DNA of 64,000 bases from Flavobacterium commune (GCF_001857965.1 NZ_CP017774.1:1798001-1862000); one strand, 5' to 3'. Counted from the first letter of the stretch, positions 8,013-18,242 are shown. The notes: a model not told the origin generated them from the sequence alone. A program made the numbers and translations.

Positions 8013-9212
8013 CTAATCCAATAACTTTTCACTCACACGACTACTTGCAATTAACGAAGCGATAAATCCAAGAGTAATAATTGTAGCCATTACTATTAAA
8101 ACATTTTCGATAGAGAAAACAACAGGATAAGCAAGGGTTGGAGTAATCATAATCCACTCAAAATGTTGTTGTAATAACACAATTATAATTCCTATAGCGA
8201 GTCCAATAAGTCCGCCGAAAAAGCTCAATAAAGTACCTTGCAATAAAAATATTTTACGCAAATTTTTGATTTCAGTTCCCAGATTAAAGAGGGTTTTCAG
8301 GTTTCCTTTTTTGTCAAGAATCATCATAATTAATGCTCCAATCAGGTTGAAAAGGGCAACAATAATCACAAGGGTAAATATTAAATACACGGCAATATTT
8401 TCGGTATTCAACATTTTGTATAAGGATTCATTGAGTTGCGCTCTGTTTTTAACAGTTACTTTTCCTTTAAAGATAGTGTTTAGTTTTTCGATGATAGCGT
8501 TTTCATCAACATTAGGCTTTTCTTTAAGTTCAATTCCCGAAATTTGATTGGGTTTGTATTCCAGTAATTCCTGAGCCAAATCTAAATTGGCAAAAACATA
8601 TTTGGAATCTAAATCTTCATTAATGGCGTAAATCCCTATCGGGAAAATCTCCGATGAATTAAATGCCTCTTCGGCATTTTCTATGTTTCCTTTACCGGCT
8701 TTTGGAACTAAAACTTCCAAATGTTTATTGAAGTCGAGTAGTCCTAACGAAAGTTTTTGAACCAGACCAAAACCTACAACTACCTGATAAGTATTGTCTT
8801 CAAGCCATTGACCGTTGTAAATAATTTTATTGACGTTGTTGACTTTGCTGTAGTTAGAATCAACTCCTTTGAGGTAAGTTACTTCCTGTTTGTTGTCAAA
8901 AGTAAATAAAACGCGTTCCTCGATAATTTTAGAATAAAAAACAACGCCATCAATTTTTTTGATTTGTTCTTCCTGATTAGGTGTGACAAAAAACGATTTT
9001 CCTAAGGTGCTGGTTATTTTTAAATCAGGATCAATATCATTGCTAAACGAAAGGCTAAAAACTTTCAGTCCGCTAAAAACCGATAATACCACAAACAAAG
9101 CCATCGCGCCAACAATGATTCCCATGCTCGCAATGCGATTAATAATGTTAATGGCATTGTTTTTACTGTTGCTACGAATGTAGCGTTTGGCTATGTATAG
9201 TGGGAAATTCAA
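8013..9212 (-). CDS. LolC/LolE-type ABC transporter permease (FtsX family)
   Basis: A 399-aa integral membrane protein: an N-terminal segment (IAKRYIRSNSKNNAINIINRIASMGI) and first helix, a large periplasmic MacB-like domain (about 50-265), then three C-terminal helices of the FtsX domain. Such proteins extract lipoproteins from the inner membrane with a LolD ATPase, encoded elsewhere. The start is a TTG at 9212, three nt after the rbfA stop, which makes translational coupling likely. There is no in-frame ATG at the expected N-terminus. Confidence 0.88.
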   Translation of the reverse strand: MNFPLYIAKRYIRSNSKNNAINIINRIASMGIIVGAMALFVVLSVFSGLKVFSLSFSNDIDPDLKITSTLGKSFFVTPNQEEQIKKIDGVVFYSKIIEERVLFTFDNKQEVTYLKGVDSNYSKVNNVNKIIYNGQWLEDNTYQVVVGFGLVQKLSLGLLDFNKHLEVLVPKAGKGNIENAEEAFNSSEIFPIGIYAINEDLDSKYVFANLDLAQELLEYKPNQISGIELKEKPNVDENAIIEKLNTIFKGKVTVKNRAQLNESLYKMLNTENIAVYLIFTLVIIVALFNLIGALIMMILDKKGNLKTLFNLGTEIKNLRKIFLLQGTLLSFFGGLIGLAIGIIIVLLQQHFEWIMITPTLAYPVVFSIENVLIVMATIITLGFIASLIASSRVSEKLLD

Positions 9213-9215
9213 TTG

Positions 9216-9608
9216 CTAGAACTGTCTTCTTTTTTCTAATAAATCTCTGTTTTCAATAGGGTTTTCCTGGTTTTTTAGTGCATTGTCAATTTTTTCGATG
9301 TAATCCAAAGAATCATCAATAAAGAAAACCAAATTAGGAACTCTGCGTAATTGTTTACGAACTCTTTGTGCTAAATCATGCTTAATTAAGGTCGTATTCG
9401 ATTTAATTCCGTCCAATGTTTCTTGTGCTTTTTCCTGAGGAAAAATACTTAAATATACTGTAGCCACAGATAAATCAGTAGTCACCGACACTTTGGATAC
9501 CGAAATAACCAAATTGCTAACGCCATTTTTTCTCACTTCACCTTGCAAAATATCCACCAAATCTTTTTGGATAACTCCGCCTATTTTTTTCTGTCTGTTT
9601 GTTTCCAT
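9216..9608 (-). CDS. rbfA: Ribosome-binding factor A
   Basis: RbfA helps mature the 3' end region of 16S rRNA in the 30S subunit. The 130-aa product has the KH-like fold with SVSKVSVTTDLSVATVYLSIF and the C-terminal VPNLVFFIDDSLDYIEKID. It is the first gene of an operon with the LolC/E-type permease. A TATTTTTG -7 box ends only 4 nt before the ATG, so the transcript should be leaderless or nearly so. Confidence 0.93.
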   Translation of the reverse strand: METNRQKKIGGVIQKDLVDILQGEVRKNGVSNLVISVSKVSVTTDLSVATVYLSIFPQEKAQETLDGIKSNTTLIKHDLAQRVRKQLRRVPNLVFFIDDSLDYIEKIDNALKNQENPIENRDLLEKRRQF

Positions 9609-9612
9609 ACTG

Positions 9613-9620
9613 CAAAAATA
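9613..9620 (-). promoter_or_regulatory. rbfA -7 box, probably giving a near-leaderless transcript
   Basis: TATTTTTG on the minus strand with just CAGT between it and the ATG. A possible TTG -33 element lies about 22 nt upstream. In this promoter class the start site falls a few nt past the box, here at or near the ATG. Confidence 0.6.
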
Positions 9621-9664
9621 CTACTTTTAAGCATTAAAAATGCAATTTTATAGTTTCTGATTTT

Positions 9665-9747
9665 TAGGAGCTATTTCCCGCTATCCGCTTTATCTCTTGT
9701 ATTTGCTAACGCAATACAAGAGGATGCCGCTTCTATCGGGGCTAGGG
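9665..9747. repeat. Palindromic intergenic repeat, copy 1
   Basis: Conserved flanks TCCCGCTATCCG (left) and ATCGGGGCTA (right) surround a perfect 10-bp stem, CTCTTGTATT (9694-9703) and AATACAAGAG (9713-9722). The copy at 20214-20288 shares the flanks but has a different stem. It lies between divergent rbfA and the helicase gene, and a spurious TTG start falls inside the stem. Confidence 0.8.
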
Positions 9748-9774
9748 CATTGGATAATCAACAACAAAAAGTTT

Positions 9775-12700
9775 ATGCAAAGACATTCTTTTTCTATATA
9801 CGACGCTTCTGCAGGTTCTGGAAAAACCTATGCATTGGTCAAAGAATACCTGAAAATCATTTTAGTTGCTCCAAAAAATGATGCGTATCGCAATATTTTG
9901 GCTATCACTTTTACTAATAAAGCGGTACACGAAATGAAAAGCCGTATCGTAGGCAGTTTGTCTGAATTTGCAAAAGACGAGCCTTCAAAAAAAGCACAGG
10001 ATTTAATGCGGGATTTAGCTATCGATACACAACTCTCGCTAATCCAAATTAAAACCAAATCAAAGCAAATCATCAAGCATATTATTCATAATTATGCCGC
10101 TTTTGATATTTCGACAATCGATAAATTCACGCATAAAGTGATTCGTGCTTTTGCCCACGATTTGAATTTGCCAATGACTTTTGAAGTTACTTTGGATACC
10201 GAAAATTTGTTGACAGAAGCCATAGATGCCATTATTGCTCAAGCCGGTGAAGACGAAACCTTAACTAAACTACTCATCGATTTTACGATGGAAAAAACCG
10301 ATGACGATAAATCCTGGGATATTTCCAGAGAGATAATGGAAACGGGTAAGTTGGTTTTGAATGAAAACAATCGAAATGAAATTACTCAATTCCATGATAA
10401 ATCCATTGCCGAGTTTGTCGAAATTAAGAAGAAACTGCTTGTAGTTTGTAAAGATTTAGAGAAAGAAAATGTAGCCTTTGCCGAAGCTGCTCTGATTTTA
10501 ATTGAGAATAATGGTATTGATTTGAAATCATTTTCGAGAGGTACTTTTCCTAATCATTTGGCTAGCATTCGAGACGGAAAATACAATCCTAAAAATAAAA
10601 CTTTTCATGAGTTTGATGATATTGTAATTAATAAAACGGCCAAAGACCGCGCTTTGATTGAAAATTTAATTCCAGAATTATTACAAATTTTAGCAACGAT
10701 TTATAAAAATTTCGAAAAACGTGATTTTTACAAAGCATTCCTTAAAAACATAACGCCGCTTTCGTTATTGAATACAGTGAGCAATGAATTGGCTAAAATT
10801 CAGGAAGAGCAAAATGTGCTTTCAATATCCGAATTTAATGCTATTATTCATCGAGAAATTCAAAATCAGCCAGCTCCTTTTATATATGAGCGATTAGGCG
10901 AGCGCTACCGTCACTTTTTTATTGATGAATTTCAGGATACGTCGGAGATGCAATGGCAAAATTTGATTCCGCTTATTGATAATGCACTTTCGGGTCAGGA
11001 TGATTATGGAGAAAAGGGAACTTTGATGATTGTGGGAGATCCTAAACAGTCAATTTATCGCTGGCGTGGTGGAAAAGCGGAGCAATTTATTGAATTGAGT
11101 AAAGACAATAATCCGTTTAATAATCCGGATAAAAAATTAGAGCATTTAGATAAAAATTACCGTTCCTATTCTCAAATTATCGAATTTAATAATGATTTTT
11201 TCAAGTTGTTATCATCTGAATTTGAGCATCCAGATTATAAAGATTTATACGAAAATCATAGTCATCAACATATAAATGACAAAAAAGGAGGTTATGTCAA
11301 TATTTCTTTTATTCCAAAGACAGAAACAGCTGAAGAAAGTGAGGAAGAGGTGTTAGATAAAACAGAATTATATGTTTTAGCTACTTTAAATACAATTCAA
11401 AAAGTTTTAAAACAAGGTTTTGAATACAAAGATATTGTGATTTTAACCCGTAAAAGAAGCGAGGGAATTGCAATTGCTAGTTATCTGACGGAGCAAAATA
11501 TTCCGTTGTTGTCTTCGGAAACTTTGATGATTCAAAATGCAACCGAAGTTAGATTGATTATTCATCTTTTAAAATATCTAAAAAACAATGCCGATTTAGA
11601 ATCGAAAGCCAATTTCTTGCATTATATCGCCAAAAATATTCAGGACCAAATGCCAGTCCATGATTTTATAGCTAAAGGAATGCAACAAAAACAAGAAGCC
11701 GATTTTGAAAAATGGCTGATGAGTTTTGATATTTCGCTTTCGTTTCAAAATATTCGAAAAAAGTCTCTTTATGAAGCTGTTGAGATTATTGTTTCTAAAT
11801 TCCTTTCTGATATTACAAGTTCGGGGAATGCTTACGTGCAGTATTTTCTGGATATTGTTCTCGAACGAGATGTGCGCAATCAGGCAGGGATAGCTGATTT
11901 TTTGATTTTCTGGGATAAAAATGGAGAAAAATTCAGTATTCCTTCGCCAGAAGGGAATAACGCAGTTCGAATTATGACGATTCATAAATCGAAAGGCTTG
12001 GAATTTCCAGTTGTAATTATGCCTTTTGCCGAAGAAGATTATAATAGAAAACCAAAAGATAAGTTGTGGCTCGATGCTGAAGAAATGGATTTAGGTTTAC
12101 CAAAGGCTCTAATCGATAATAGCAGTGCTGTGGAAGGCTTTGGGGAAGAAGCTAAATTGGTTTATGATCAAAAAAAGCAGGAAGAATTGTTGGATAATGT
12201 AAATGTGCTTTATGTTGCTTTGACACGTGCAGAAGAACAATTATATGTTGTTTCTAATATGAATTTGTCCAAAAAAGGAGAGATTCCAAAAAATAATATG
12301 TGTGCTTTTTTTATTAATTATTTGATGAATAAAGGGCTTTTTGATGAAAGTAAATTGGAATATGGATTTGGAAATAGAATAAAAATTTCTTCAGAGACAA
12401 AACACATTGATACTTCGAAACCAATTGAAAATGTTGCTGTAACATTAAATCCTAAAAATATCAAAATAGCTCAAAGAGAAGCTTTAATGTGGGGTACTCA
12501 TCAGCAGGAATCGATAGAATATGGTAATGTAGTTCATGAAATTTTGTCTTTTGTAAAAACAAAAAAGGATGTGGATTTAGCAGTTGATAAGGCAATTGAA
12601 AATGGCTTGATTAATTCAATACAGAAAGAATTGGTTTACAAAAAGATTCAGGAAATTGTAAGCCATACAGAATTGGAATTGTTTTTCGCAGAAGGAAATC

Positions 12701-12936
12701 AAGTGTTAAATGAACAAACTATTGTACAGAAAAAAGGGGCTGTTGTAAAGCCTGACAGAATGGTAATTACACAAGAGAAAGCCGTTTTTTTACTGGATTA
12801 TAAAACAGGTATTCCTAACGCAAAATACAATAGACAGTTAGAGGATTATCAGTATGCAATTGAGCAGATGGGATTTAAAGTTCAAAAGAAAGTACTGGTT
12901 TATATAAGCGAAGATATTCAGGTTGTTGGGCTTTGA
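9775..12936 (+). CDS. AddA-like UvrD-family helicase/nuclease
   Basis: Large SF1 helicase with a C-terminal RecB-type nuclease, acting in double-strand break repair. From the ATG at 9775 it is 1053 aa. Walker A DASAGSGKTYAL is at residues 10-21, FFIDEFQDTSE is the Walker B, MIVGDPKQSIYRWRGG is motif III, MTIHKSKGLEFPVV and YVALTRAEEQLYV are motifs V and VI, and the nuclease ends with LLDYKTG. Upstream in-frame starts lie in a palindromic repeat and are rejected. The partner nuclease gene follows after ompA. Confidence 0.9.
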   Translation: MQRHSFSIYDASAGSGKTYALVKEYLKIILVAPKNDAYRNILAITFTNKAVHEMKSRIVGSLSEFAKDEPSKKAQDLMRDLAIDTQLSLIQIKTKSKQIIKHIIHNYAAFDISTIDKFTHKVIRAFAHDLNLPMTFEVTLDTENLLTEAIDAIIAQAGEDETLTKLLIDFTMEKTDDDKSWDISREIMETGKLVLNENNRNEITQFHDKSIAEFVEIKKKLLVVCKDLEKENVAFAEAALILIENNGIDLKSFSRGTFPNHLASIRDGKYNPKNKTFHEFDDIVINKTAKDRALIENLIPELLQILATIYKNFEKRDFYKAFLKNITPLSLLNTVSNELAKIQEEQNVLSISEFNAIIHREIQNQPAPFIYERLGERYRHFFIDEFQDTSEMQWQNLIPLIDNALSGQDDYGEKGTLMIVGDPKQSIYRWRGGKAEQFIELSKDNNPFNNPDKKLEHLDKNYRSYSQIIEFNNDFFKLLSSEFEHPDYKDLYENHSHQHINDKKGGYVNISFIPKTETAEESEEEVLDKTELYVLATLNTIQKVLKQGFEYKDIVILTRKRSEGIAIASYLTEQNIPLLSSETLMIQNATEVRLIIHLLKYLKNNADLESKANFLHYIAKNIQDQMPVHDFIAKGMQQKQEADFEKWLMSFDISLSFQNIRKKSLYEAVEIIVSKFLSDITSSGNAYVQYFLDIVLERDVRNQAGIADFLIFWDKNGEKFSIPSPEGNNAVRIMTIHKSKGLEFPVVIMPFAEEDYNRKPKDKLWLDAEEMDLGLPKALIDNSSAVEGFGEEAKLVYDQKKQEELLDNVNVLYVALTRAEEQLYVVSNMNLSKKGEIPKNNMCAFFINYLMNKGLFDESKLEYGFGNRIKISSETKHIDTSKPIENVAVTLNPKNIKIAQREALMWGTHQQESIEYGNVVHEILSFVKTKKDVDLAVDKAIENGLINSIQKELVYKKIQEIVSHTELELFFAEGNQVLNEQTIVQKKGAVVKPDRMVITQEKAVFLLDYKTGIPNAKYNRQLEDYQYAIEQMGFKVQKKVLVYISEDIQVVGL

Positions 12937-13135
12937 TTTTGCATAATAATTGTGTTTAATGTTATTTTGTTAGTTTTTTTATCGTAAAAAAGATGATAAT
13001 TTCTTATTTTTAGAAGTTTTGTTAATATAGTAAGCTTGTTGTTAAAACTCATTGCTGTATTGAGTTTGTGGTTCTTTTGTAGTGATTAACAGGAGTTGAT
13101 AGTCGTAATTTATAACTTTTTTTTTAATATTCTAT

Positions 13136-13166
13136 TTTGTAGTTAAAGAATTACGCGTTACTTTTG
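13136..13166 (+). promoter_or_regulatory. Promoter of the OmpA-family gene
   Basis: TTTG (13136-13139), 19-nt spacer, TACTTTTG (13159-13166), a full -33/-7 match. The leader would be about 32 nt and very AT-rich, a usual feature of highly expressed Bacteroidetes genes. Confidence 0.7.
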
Positions 13167-13203
13167 TTAATAATTAACTAAATTGTAATTAAATTTTTTA
13201 AGT

Positions 13204-14610
13204 ATGAAACATCTTAACAAACTTTTTGTTGCTGTATTGATGGCTATGGGGATAAGTTCTCAGGCGCAGGACAGTAACAACCCATGGGCTATTGCTTTTG
13301 GAGTAAATGCTGTAGATTTTAGAACTAGTGCAGGTGGACCTGGAGGATGGTTAGATGACCATTTTTCTCAGCCATTTAATGTAAAAGAGAACTGGAACAT
13401 TCTTCCTTCTGTATCTTATTTGAGCGTGTCTCGTTATGTTGGAAGTAATTTTTCTGTTGGTCTCCAAGGTTCTGTTAACAAAATTGACAAATTAGTAATG
13501 TGGGATGGTAATCCATCACAAGATCATTATGTAGTTAATCCTGGAGATTTAATGTACTATGGAATTGATGGAAATGTAAAATACAGTTTCATGAATTTAA
13601 TTAAATCTAAAGTAATTGATCCAAGCTTACACTTAGGTGGAGGTTATACTTTCTTGGGAGATAGTAGTTTTGGAACAGTTAATGCTGGTGCTGGTTTGAC
13701 TTTCTGGTTTACCGAAAATGTTGGTTTGGCTCTTGCTACAACATACAAAAAAGCATTTGGAACTTCTGATCCATTAGTTCGTTCTCATGCTCAACACACT
13801 GCAGGTATTGTTTTCAAATTTGGTGGAAAAGATACAGATGGAGACGGAATCTACGATAAAGAAGATGCTTGTCCTGAAGTTGCTGGTTTAAAACAATTCA
13901 ATGGTTGTCCTGATACTGATGGAGACGGAATCATTGATTCAGAAGATGCTTGTCCTGAAGTTGCTGGTTTAGCTTCTTTAAAAGGTTGTCCAGATGCTGA
14001 CGGTGATGGTATCACTGATGCAGAAGATGCTTGTCCTAATGTTGCTGGTTTAGCTTCTTTAAAAGGTTGTCCGGATGCTGATAAAGACGGTGTAGCTGAT
14101 AAAGATGACAAATGTCCTAATGTTGCTGGTCCTAAAGAAAACGCAGGTTGTCCTTGGCCAGATACTGATAAAGATGGTGTAGCTGATAAAGATGATGCTT
14201 GTCCTGAAGTTGCTGGTCCAGCTAGCAACAAAGGTTGTCCTGAAGTAACTGAGGAAGCTATGGATGCTCTTAAATCTCAAGCTAGATTTATCTATTTCAA
14301 CTCTGGAAAATCTACTTTCAAATCTGCTGATGTTCCTAAGAGATTAGATGCTATGGCTGCATTGCTTAAAAATTATGCTAACTCTGAATTCTTAATCGAA
14401 GGACATACAGATAGCGATGGTTCTGATGCGTTCAACCAAAAACTTTCTGAGGCTAGAGCTGCTGCAGTTAAAAACGCTTTACTTGATAGAGGTATCTCTT
14501 CTAGTAAATTGAAATCAGTAGGATATGGTGAGTCTATGCCAGTTGCTACTAATAAAACTGCTGCTGGAAAAGCATTAAACAGAAGAACTGAAGTGAAATT
14601 AATCAAATAA
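13204..14610 (+). CDS. OmpA-family outer membrane protein with thrombospondin type-3 repeats
   Basis: The 468-aa product has a signal peptide (cleavage near SSQAQ), an N-terminal beta-barrel (about 25-205), and five calcium-binding TSP3 repeats (about 210-345; [19 protein letters not shown] pattern with paired Cys). A C-terminal OmpA peptidoglycan-binding domain follows ([43 protein letters not shown]). It anchors the outer membrane to the wall, and the TSP3 stalk may extend outward or span the periplasm. A strong promoter and terminator suggest an abundant monocistronic mRNA. It sits between the AddA-like and AddB-like genes. Confidence 0.95.
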   Translation: MKHLNKLFVAVLMAMGISSQAQDSNNPWAIAFGVNAVDFRTSAGGPGGWLDDHFSQPFNVKENWNILPSVSYLSVSRYVGSNFSVGLQGSVNKIDKLVMWDGNPSQDHYVVNPGDLMYYGIDGNVKYSFMNLIKSKVIDPSLHLGGGYTFLGDSSFGTVNAGAGLTFWFTENVGLALATTYKKAFGTSDPLVRSHAQHTAGIVFKFGGKDTDGDGIYDKEDACPEVAGLKQFNGCPDTDGDGIIDSEDACPEVAGLASLKGCPDADGDGITDAEDACPNVAGLASLKGCPDADKDGVADKDDKCPNVAGPKENAGCPWPDTDKDGVADKDDACPEVAGPASNKGCPEVTEEAMDALKSQARFIYFNSGKSTFKSADVPKRLDAMAALLKNYANSEFLIEGHTDSDGSDAFNQKLSEARAAAVKNALLDRGISSSKLKSVGYGESMPVATNKTAAGKALNRRTEVKLIK

Positions 14611-14633
14611 TTTCTTTCTAAATAATTATAGGA

Positions 14634-14662
14634 ACGCCCCGATTTATCGGGGCGTTTTTTTA
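14634..14662 (+). terminator. Strong terminator after the OmpA-family gene
   Basis: Perfect 9-bp GC-rich arms ACGCCCCGA (14634-14642) and TCGGGGCGT (14647-14655) with a 4-nt loop and a T run. Only 10 bp precede the next ATG. Confidence 0.95.
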
Positions 14663-14672
14663 TTTTTATAAA

Positions 14673-17435
14673 ATGATAAACAGTACTTTTTTAGATAAGA
14701 TTGCCCAGGTTTTAATTGAAAAATATTCAGCTAGATTAGCTAATACAATAGTAGTTTTGCCTAATAAAAGAGCTAAGATTTTTTTGATTGAAGCACTTAA
14801 AAAACAAGTTTCTAATAATATTCTTGCTCCGGAGATTATTAGCATAGAAGATTTTATTCAGGATATTGCGGGTGCTCGCACTGTTGATCCAATAGAGTTG
14901 CTATTTGAATTCTATGAAGTTTACTTATCTATAACGGACAAATCAAGCCAACAGTCTTTTGAGTTGTTTGCTAATTGGGCAAAAACACTTTTACAAGACT
15001 TTAATGAGATTGACCGTTATTTATTAGATCCCACACATGTACTGTCTTATTTAAAGGATATTGAAGATATTAAAAAATGGGGAATTGAAGTGGAGAACAA
15101 AACCCAATTACTTGAAAAATATATCGATTTTTGGAAATTACTACCTCTTTATTACCAATCTTTACATGCACATTTACTTCAAAAAGGAATCGGGTATCAA
15201 GGATTAATTTATCGTGAATCGGTCGAAAATCTAAATCATTTTTCGAATTCAATTACTGATAAACAATTTGTTTTTGCCGGATTTAATGCATTGAATGCTT
15301 CCGAAGAAAAAATTATTCAGCATTTGATTTCGAATGACCAAGCCAAGATTTATTGGGATGCCGACCAAATTTTTTTAAATGATCCTTATCATGATGCAGG
15401 ATTGTTTTTGCGTCGATTTAAAGAAAGTTGGAAGCATTATAAAACCAATCCTTTCGAATGGATTGTAGATGATTTTTCGCAGTCTAAAAACATTCAGATT
15501 ATTGGAACGCCAAAAAGCATTGGACAAGCCAAAATTTCAGGAAGTATTATTGAGAAAATCATAGAAGAAAATCCAACAACATCATTGGATAAAGTAGCGA
15601 TTGTACTTGGTGAAGAAAATCTTTTAGTGCCGCTTTTGTATTCTTTGCCGTCAACGGTGGGGGCTTTGAATATTACTATGGGCTATTCCAGTAAAAACAA
15701 TCCTGCCCAAATTTTGATTGCCAAATTGTTCAAAATGCACACCAACGCTTTGTCTAGAAATGCAAAAAGTTATGTGTTTTATTATAAAGATGTTTTGGAT
15801 ATTTTGACCCATCCTTTGGTGGAACCTTATGCTAAAACCACCGCTTTGGTTGATATAATCAATAAGAACAATTATACTTTTATCAGCCTTCATAAATTGA
15901 TGGAACTGAATGCTAATCCGACTGATTTATTTTTGTTGTTGTTTCAAAAATGGGAAGAGGGTTCGATAGCGGTCTTGCAAACGGTTTCAAAATTATTGTT
16001 GACTATAAAAGGAAATTTAAGCAATGATAATGAAGAGGAAAAGATTACGAAAGCCTTTGTTTTTGCTATTTTTAAAGTAATAAATAAGCTAATCAATTAT
16101 TATTCGAAACACCAACATATCGATAAAATCGAAACTTTACATGCCATTTATAAGCAAGTAATTGATTTGGCTGAAGTTTCTTTTGAAGGTGAGCCGCTGA
16201 ATGGTTTGCAAATTATGGGAGTATTGGAAAGTCGTGTTTTGGATTTTGACACTGTAATTGTCACTTCAATGAACGAAGGTAAATTTCCGGCGGGGAAATC
16301 GCAAAATTCCTTTATTCCTTATGATGTGAAACGAGAACTGGGCTTGCCTACATTCAAAGAAAAAGATGCTATTTATACCTATCACTTTTATCATTTGTTG
16401 CAACGGGCTAAGAATATTTATTTGTTGTACAATACCGAAAGCGAAGGACTCGATGCTGGTGAAAAAAGCCGTTTTATCACGCAATTAGAAGTCGAAAAAC
16501 AACAAAGTCATAATTTATCGCACGAAATTTACAATGCTGTTTTACCTGAAACAGCCTATTCGCCAATGGTGATAGAAAAATCACCAGCGGTAATGGAGCG
16601 TTTGAAAAAAATTGCTGAAGAAGGATTTTCTCCTTCGGCTTTGACAAGTTATATTCGGAATCCGATTCAATTTTATTTCCAAAAAATATTGCGAATTAGA
16701 GAAGTAGAAGAAGTTGAAGAGAACATCGCTTTGAATACTTTAGGAACCATAATTCACGAAACTTTAAAAGTCTTATATGAACCGTTTATTGGGAAATTTA
16801 TTTCAGAATCGGATATTGACAATTGTTTCAAATTGATTGATGCTGAGGTTTTAAAGCAATTTAAAATTGTTTACAAAGAAGGAGAAATTAAGAAAGGACG
16901 AAACCTATTAGCTTTTGAAGTAGCAAAACGCAATGTGTCTAATTTTTTAAAAATGGAATTAGAAAGCATAAAAGCTGGTGATGCTGTCAAGATTATTGCT
17001 TTGGAACAACGTTATGAACGATTTTTAGAGCACCCTGATTTGCCATTTCGTGTAAAAATTGGAGGAGAAGTAGATAGAATTGAAGAGCGCAACGGAATCA
17101 TTCGCATTATAGATTATAAGACCGGTAAAGTCGAAAAAACAAGTGTTAGTCTGAAAACCTGGAACGGACTGACTCAGGAGCTTAAAAATGATAAAATAAT
17201 TCAGGTTCTGGCTTATGCGTTTATGTATGAACAGCAAGCCAACGGAAAACAAATAGAAGCGGGGATTATTTCCTTTAAAAATCTAAAATCAGGATTTTTA
17301 CCGTTCCAATTTAAAGTCGATAAAGACGTTCAGCAAATTATTAATCAAGAAATAATGACTAATTATCTGGAACAAATTGTGTTGTTGTTGAAAGAGATTC
17401 TAGATCCAGAAAAGTCATTTGAAGAAAATATTTAA
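14673..17435 (+). CDS. AddB-like PD-(D/E)XK nuclease
   Basis: The 920-aa protein matches the AddB-like partner of the upstream helicase. An inactive helicase-like N-terminus (TIVVLPNKRAKIFLIEAL) precedes a middle region with VIVTSMNEGKFPAG. The C-terminal nuclease has FSPSALTSYIRNPIQFYF, TLGTIIHETLK and GEVDRIEERNG followed by IRIIDYKTGK, the PD-(D/E)XK core. It would process DNA ends with the AddA-like helicase. Its start lies only 10 bp after the ompA terminator, so transcription must come from read-through or a promoter overlapping the end of ompA. Confidence 0.88.
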   Translation: MINSTFLDKIAQVLIEKYSARLANTIVVLPNKRAKIFLIEALKKQVSNNILAPEIISIEDFIQDIAGARTVDPIELLFEFYEVYLSITDKSSQQSFELFANWAKTLLQDFNEIDRYLLDPTHVLSYLKDIEDIKKWGIEVENKTQLLEKYIDFWKLLPLYYQSLHAHLLQKGIGYQGLIYRESVENLNHFSNSITDKQFVFAGFNALNASEEKIIQHLISNDQAKIYWDADQIFLNDPYHDAGLFLRRFKESWKHYKTNPFEWIVDDFSQSKNIQIIGTPKSIGQAKISGSIIEKIIEENPTTSLDKVAIVLGEENLLVPLLYSLPSTVGALNITMGYSSKNNPAQILIAKLFKMHTNALSRNAKSYVFYYKDVLDILTHPLVEPYAKTTALVDIINKNNYTFISLHKLMELNANPTDLFLLLFQKWEEGSIAVLQTVSKLLLTIKGNLSNDNEEEKITKAFVFAIFKVINKLINYYSKHQHIDKIETLHAIYKQVIDLAEVSFEGEPLNGLQIMGVLESRVLDFDTVIVTSMNEGKFPAGKSQNSFIPYDVKRELGLPTFKEKDAIYTYHFYHLLQRAKNIYLLYNTESEGLDAGEKSRFITQLEVEKQQSHNLSHEIYNAVLPETAYSPMVIEKSPAVMERLKKIAEEGFSPSALTSYIRNPIQFYFQKILRIREVEEVEENIALNTLGTIIHETLKVLYEPFIGKFISESDIDNCFKLIDAEVLKQFKIVYKEGEIKKGRNLLAFEVAKRNVSNFLKMELESIKAGDAVKIIALEQRYERFLEHPDLPFRVKIGGEVDRIEERNGIIRIIDYKTGKVEKTSVSLKTWNGLTQELKNDKIIQVLAYAFMYEQQANGKQIEAGIISFKNLKSGFLPFQFKVDKDVQQIINQEIMTNYLEQIVLLLKEILDPEKSFEENI

Positions 17436-17459
17436 CCACAAAGGACACAAAGTTTAGTT

Positions 17460-18242
17460 TTAAATCTTCTTGAAAAAATCCAATAAAACTTTAGTCAATT
17501 CGGTTTCATTTTCAATATGGCTCATGTGTCCATCAGGAAAAGTGACTAATTGAACAGCCGTTTCTTCAATTTGCTCCATGTTTTCTTCATAAGTTAAAAC
17601 AGGATCTTTTTTTCCAAGAATCAGCATTTTTGGGTAAGGCGTTAGATGTAATATTACTTCGCGATCCATTCTTATTTTCATGCCTTCAAGTGAAGCAACG
17701 ATGCCTTGAAGCGGTGTTTTTAAAGCTTCTTTTTTTACCAATTCTATTTTGTCCTGCAGTCTTTCGCGATTTTCTTCGCTGAATAAATTGGCAATAGAAA
17801 GTGAGATAAAATTAATGAAAGATTGTTTTACGGCTTTAATGGCTCGGTCCCGATTCGCTTTTCTTTCGTCGCTGTCGGCTCTGGAAGTGGAATTCAACAA
17901 AACTAATCCTTTGATGTAATCCGGATACATTTCGGCGAAAGCCAAAGCTACATAACCACCCATAGAATGTCCAACAAAGATTGCTTTTCGAATGCGCAAT
18001 TCAGCTAAAACGGCATGAACCACATCGGCATTATTTTCCATGGAGTGAACATAACCCATGCAATCAGTTTCACCATGACCCAATAAATCAATGGTAATGA
18101 TGCGGTATTTTTTAGAAAATTTAGGTACAAAAGCATCCCACATCGTTTGGTTTTCCAAAAAACCGTGTAACAGGATAATAGCCGTTCCTTTGCCGGAATC
18201 AGTATAAGAAATGCTAGTGTTTTTAAATTGAATTTGTTTCAA
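17460..18242 (-). CDS. Alpha/beta-fold hydrolase
   Basis: A 260-aa esterase-like protein: oxyanion-hole HGF in IILLHGFLENQTMWD, nucleophile Ser in FVGHSMGGYVAL, catalytic Asp in LGKKDPVLTYEEN and His in FPDGHMSHIENE. It resembles the BioH/MenH-like branch, but the substrate is unknown. The start codon is TTG at 18242. No in-frame ATG is nearby, and a TATTTTTG box at 18263-18270 leaves a leader of roughly 15 nt. It converges with the AddB-like gene. Confidence 0.88.
   Translation of the reverse strand: MKQIQFKNTSISYTDSGKGTAIILLHGFLENQTMWDAFVPKFSKKYRIITIDLLGHGETDCMGYVHSMENNADVVHAVLAELRIRKAIFVGHSMGGYVALAFAEMYPDYIKGLVLLNSTSRADSDERKANRDRAIKAVKQSFINFISLSIANLFSEENRERLQDKIELVKKEALKTPLQGIVASLEGMKIRMDREVILHLTPYPKMLILGKKDPVLTYEENMEQIEETAVQLVTFPDGHMSHIENETELTKVLLDFFKKI

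Noticed and set aside
9697..9774. Upstream 26-codon extension of the AddA-like helicase
   Set aside because: The TTG start and the in-frame ATG at 9724 fall in the palindromic repeat stem and flank, and the extension has no family match. The ATG at 9775 directly precedes the Walker A segment.
13851..14231. Minus-strand Ser/Ala/Pro-rich frame opposite the OmpA gene
   Set aside because: Shadow of the TSP3 repeats on the other strand.
17436..17459. CACAAAGGACACAAAG phrase between the AddB-like gene and the hydrolase gene
   Set aside because: Resembles short phrase repeats of this phylum but has no consistent 7-nt period, so it was not counted as a heptad array.
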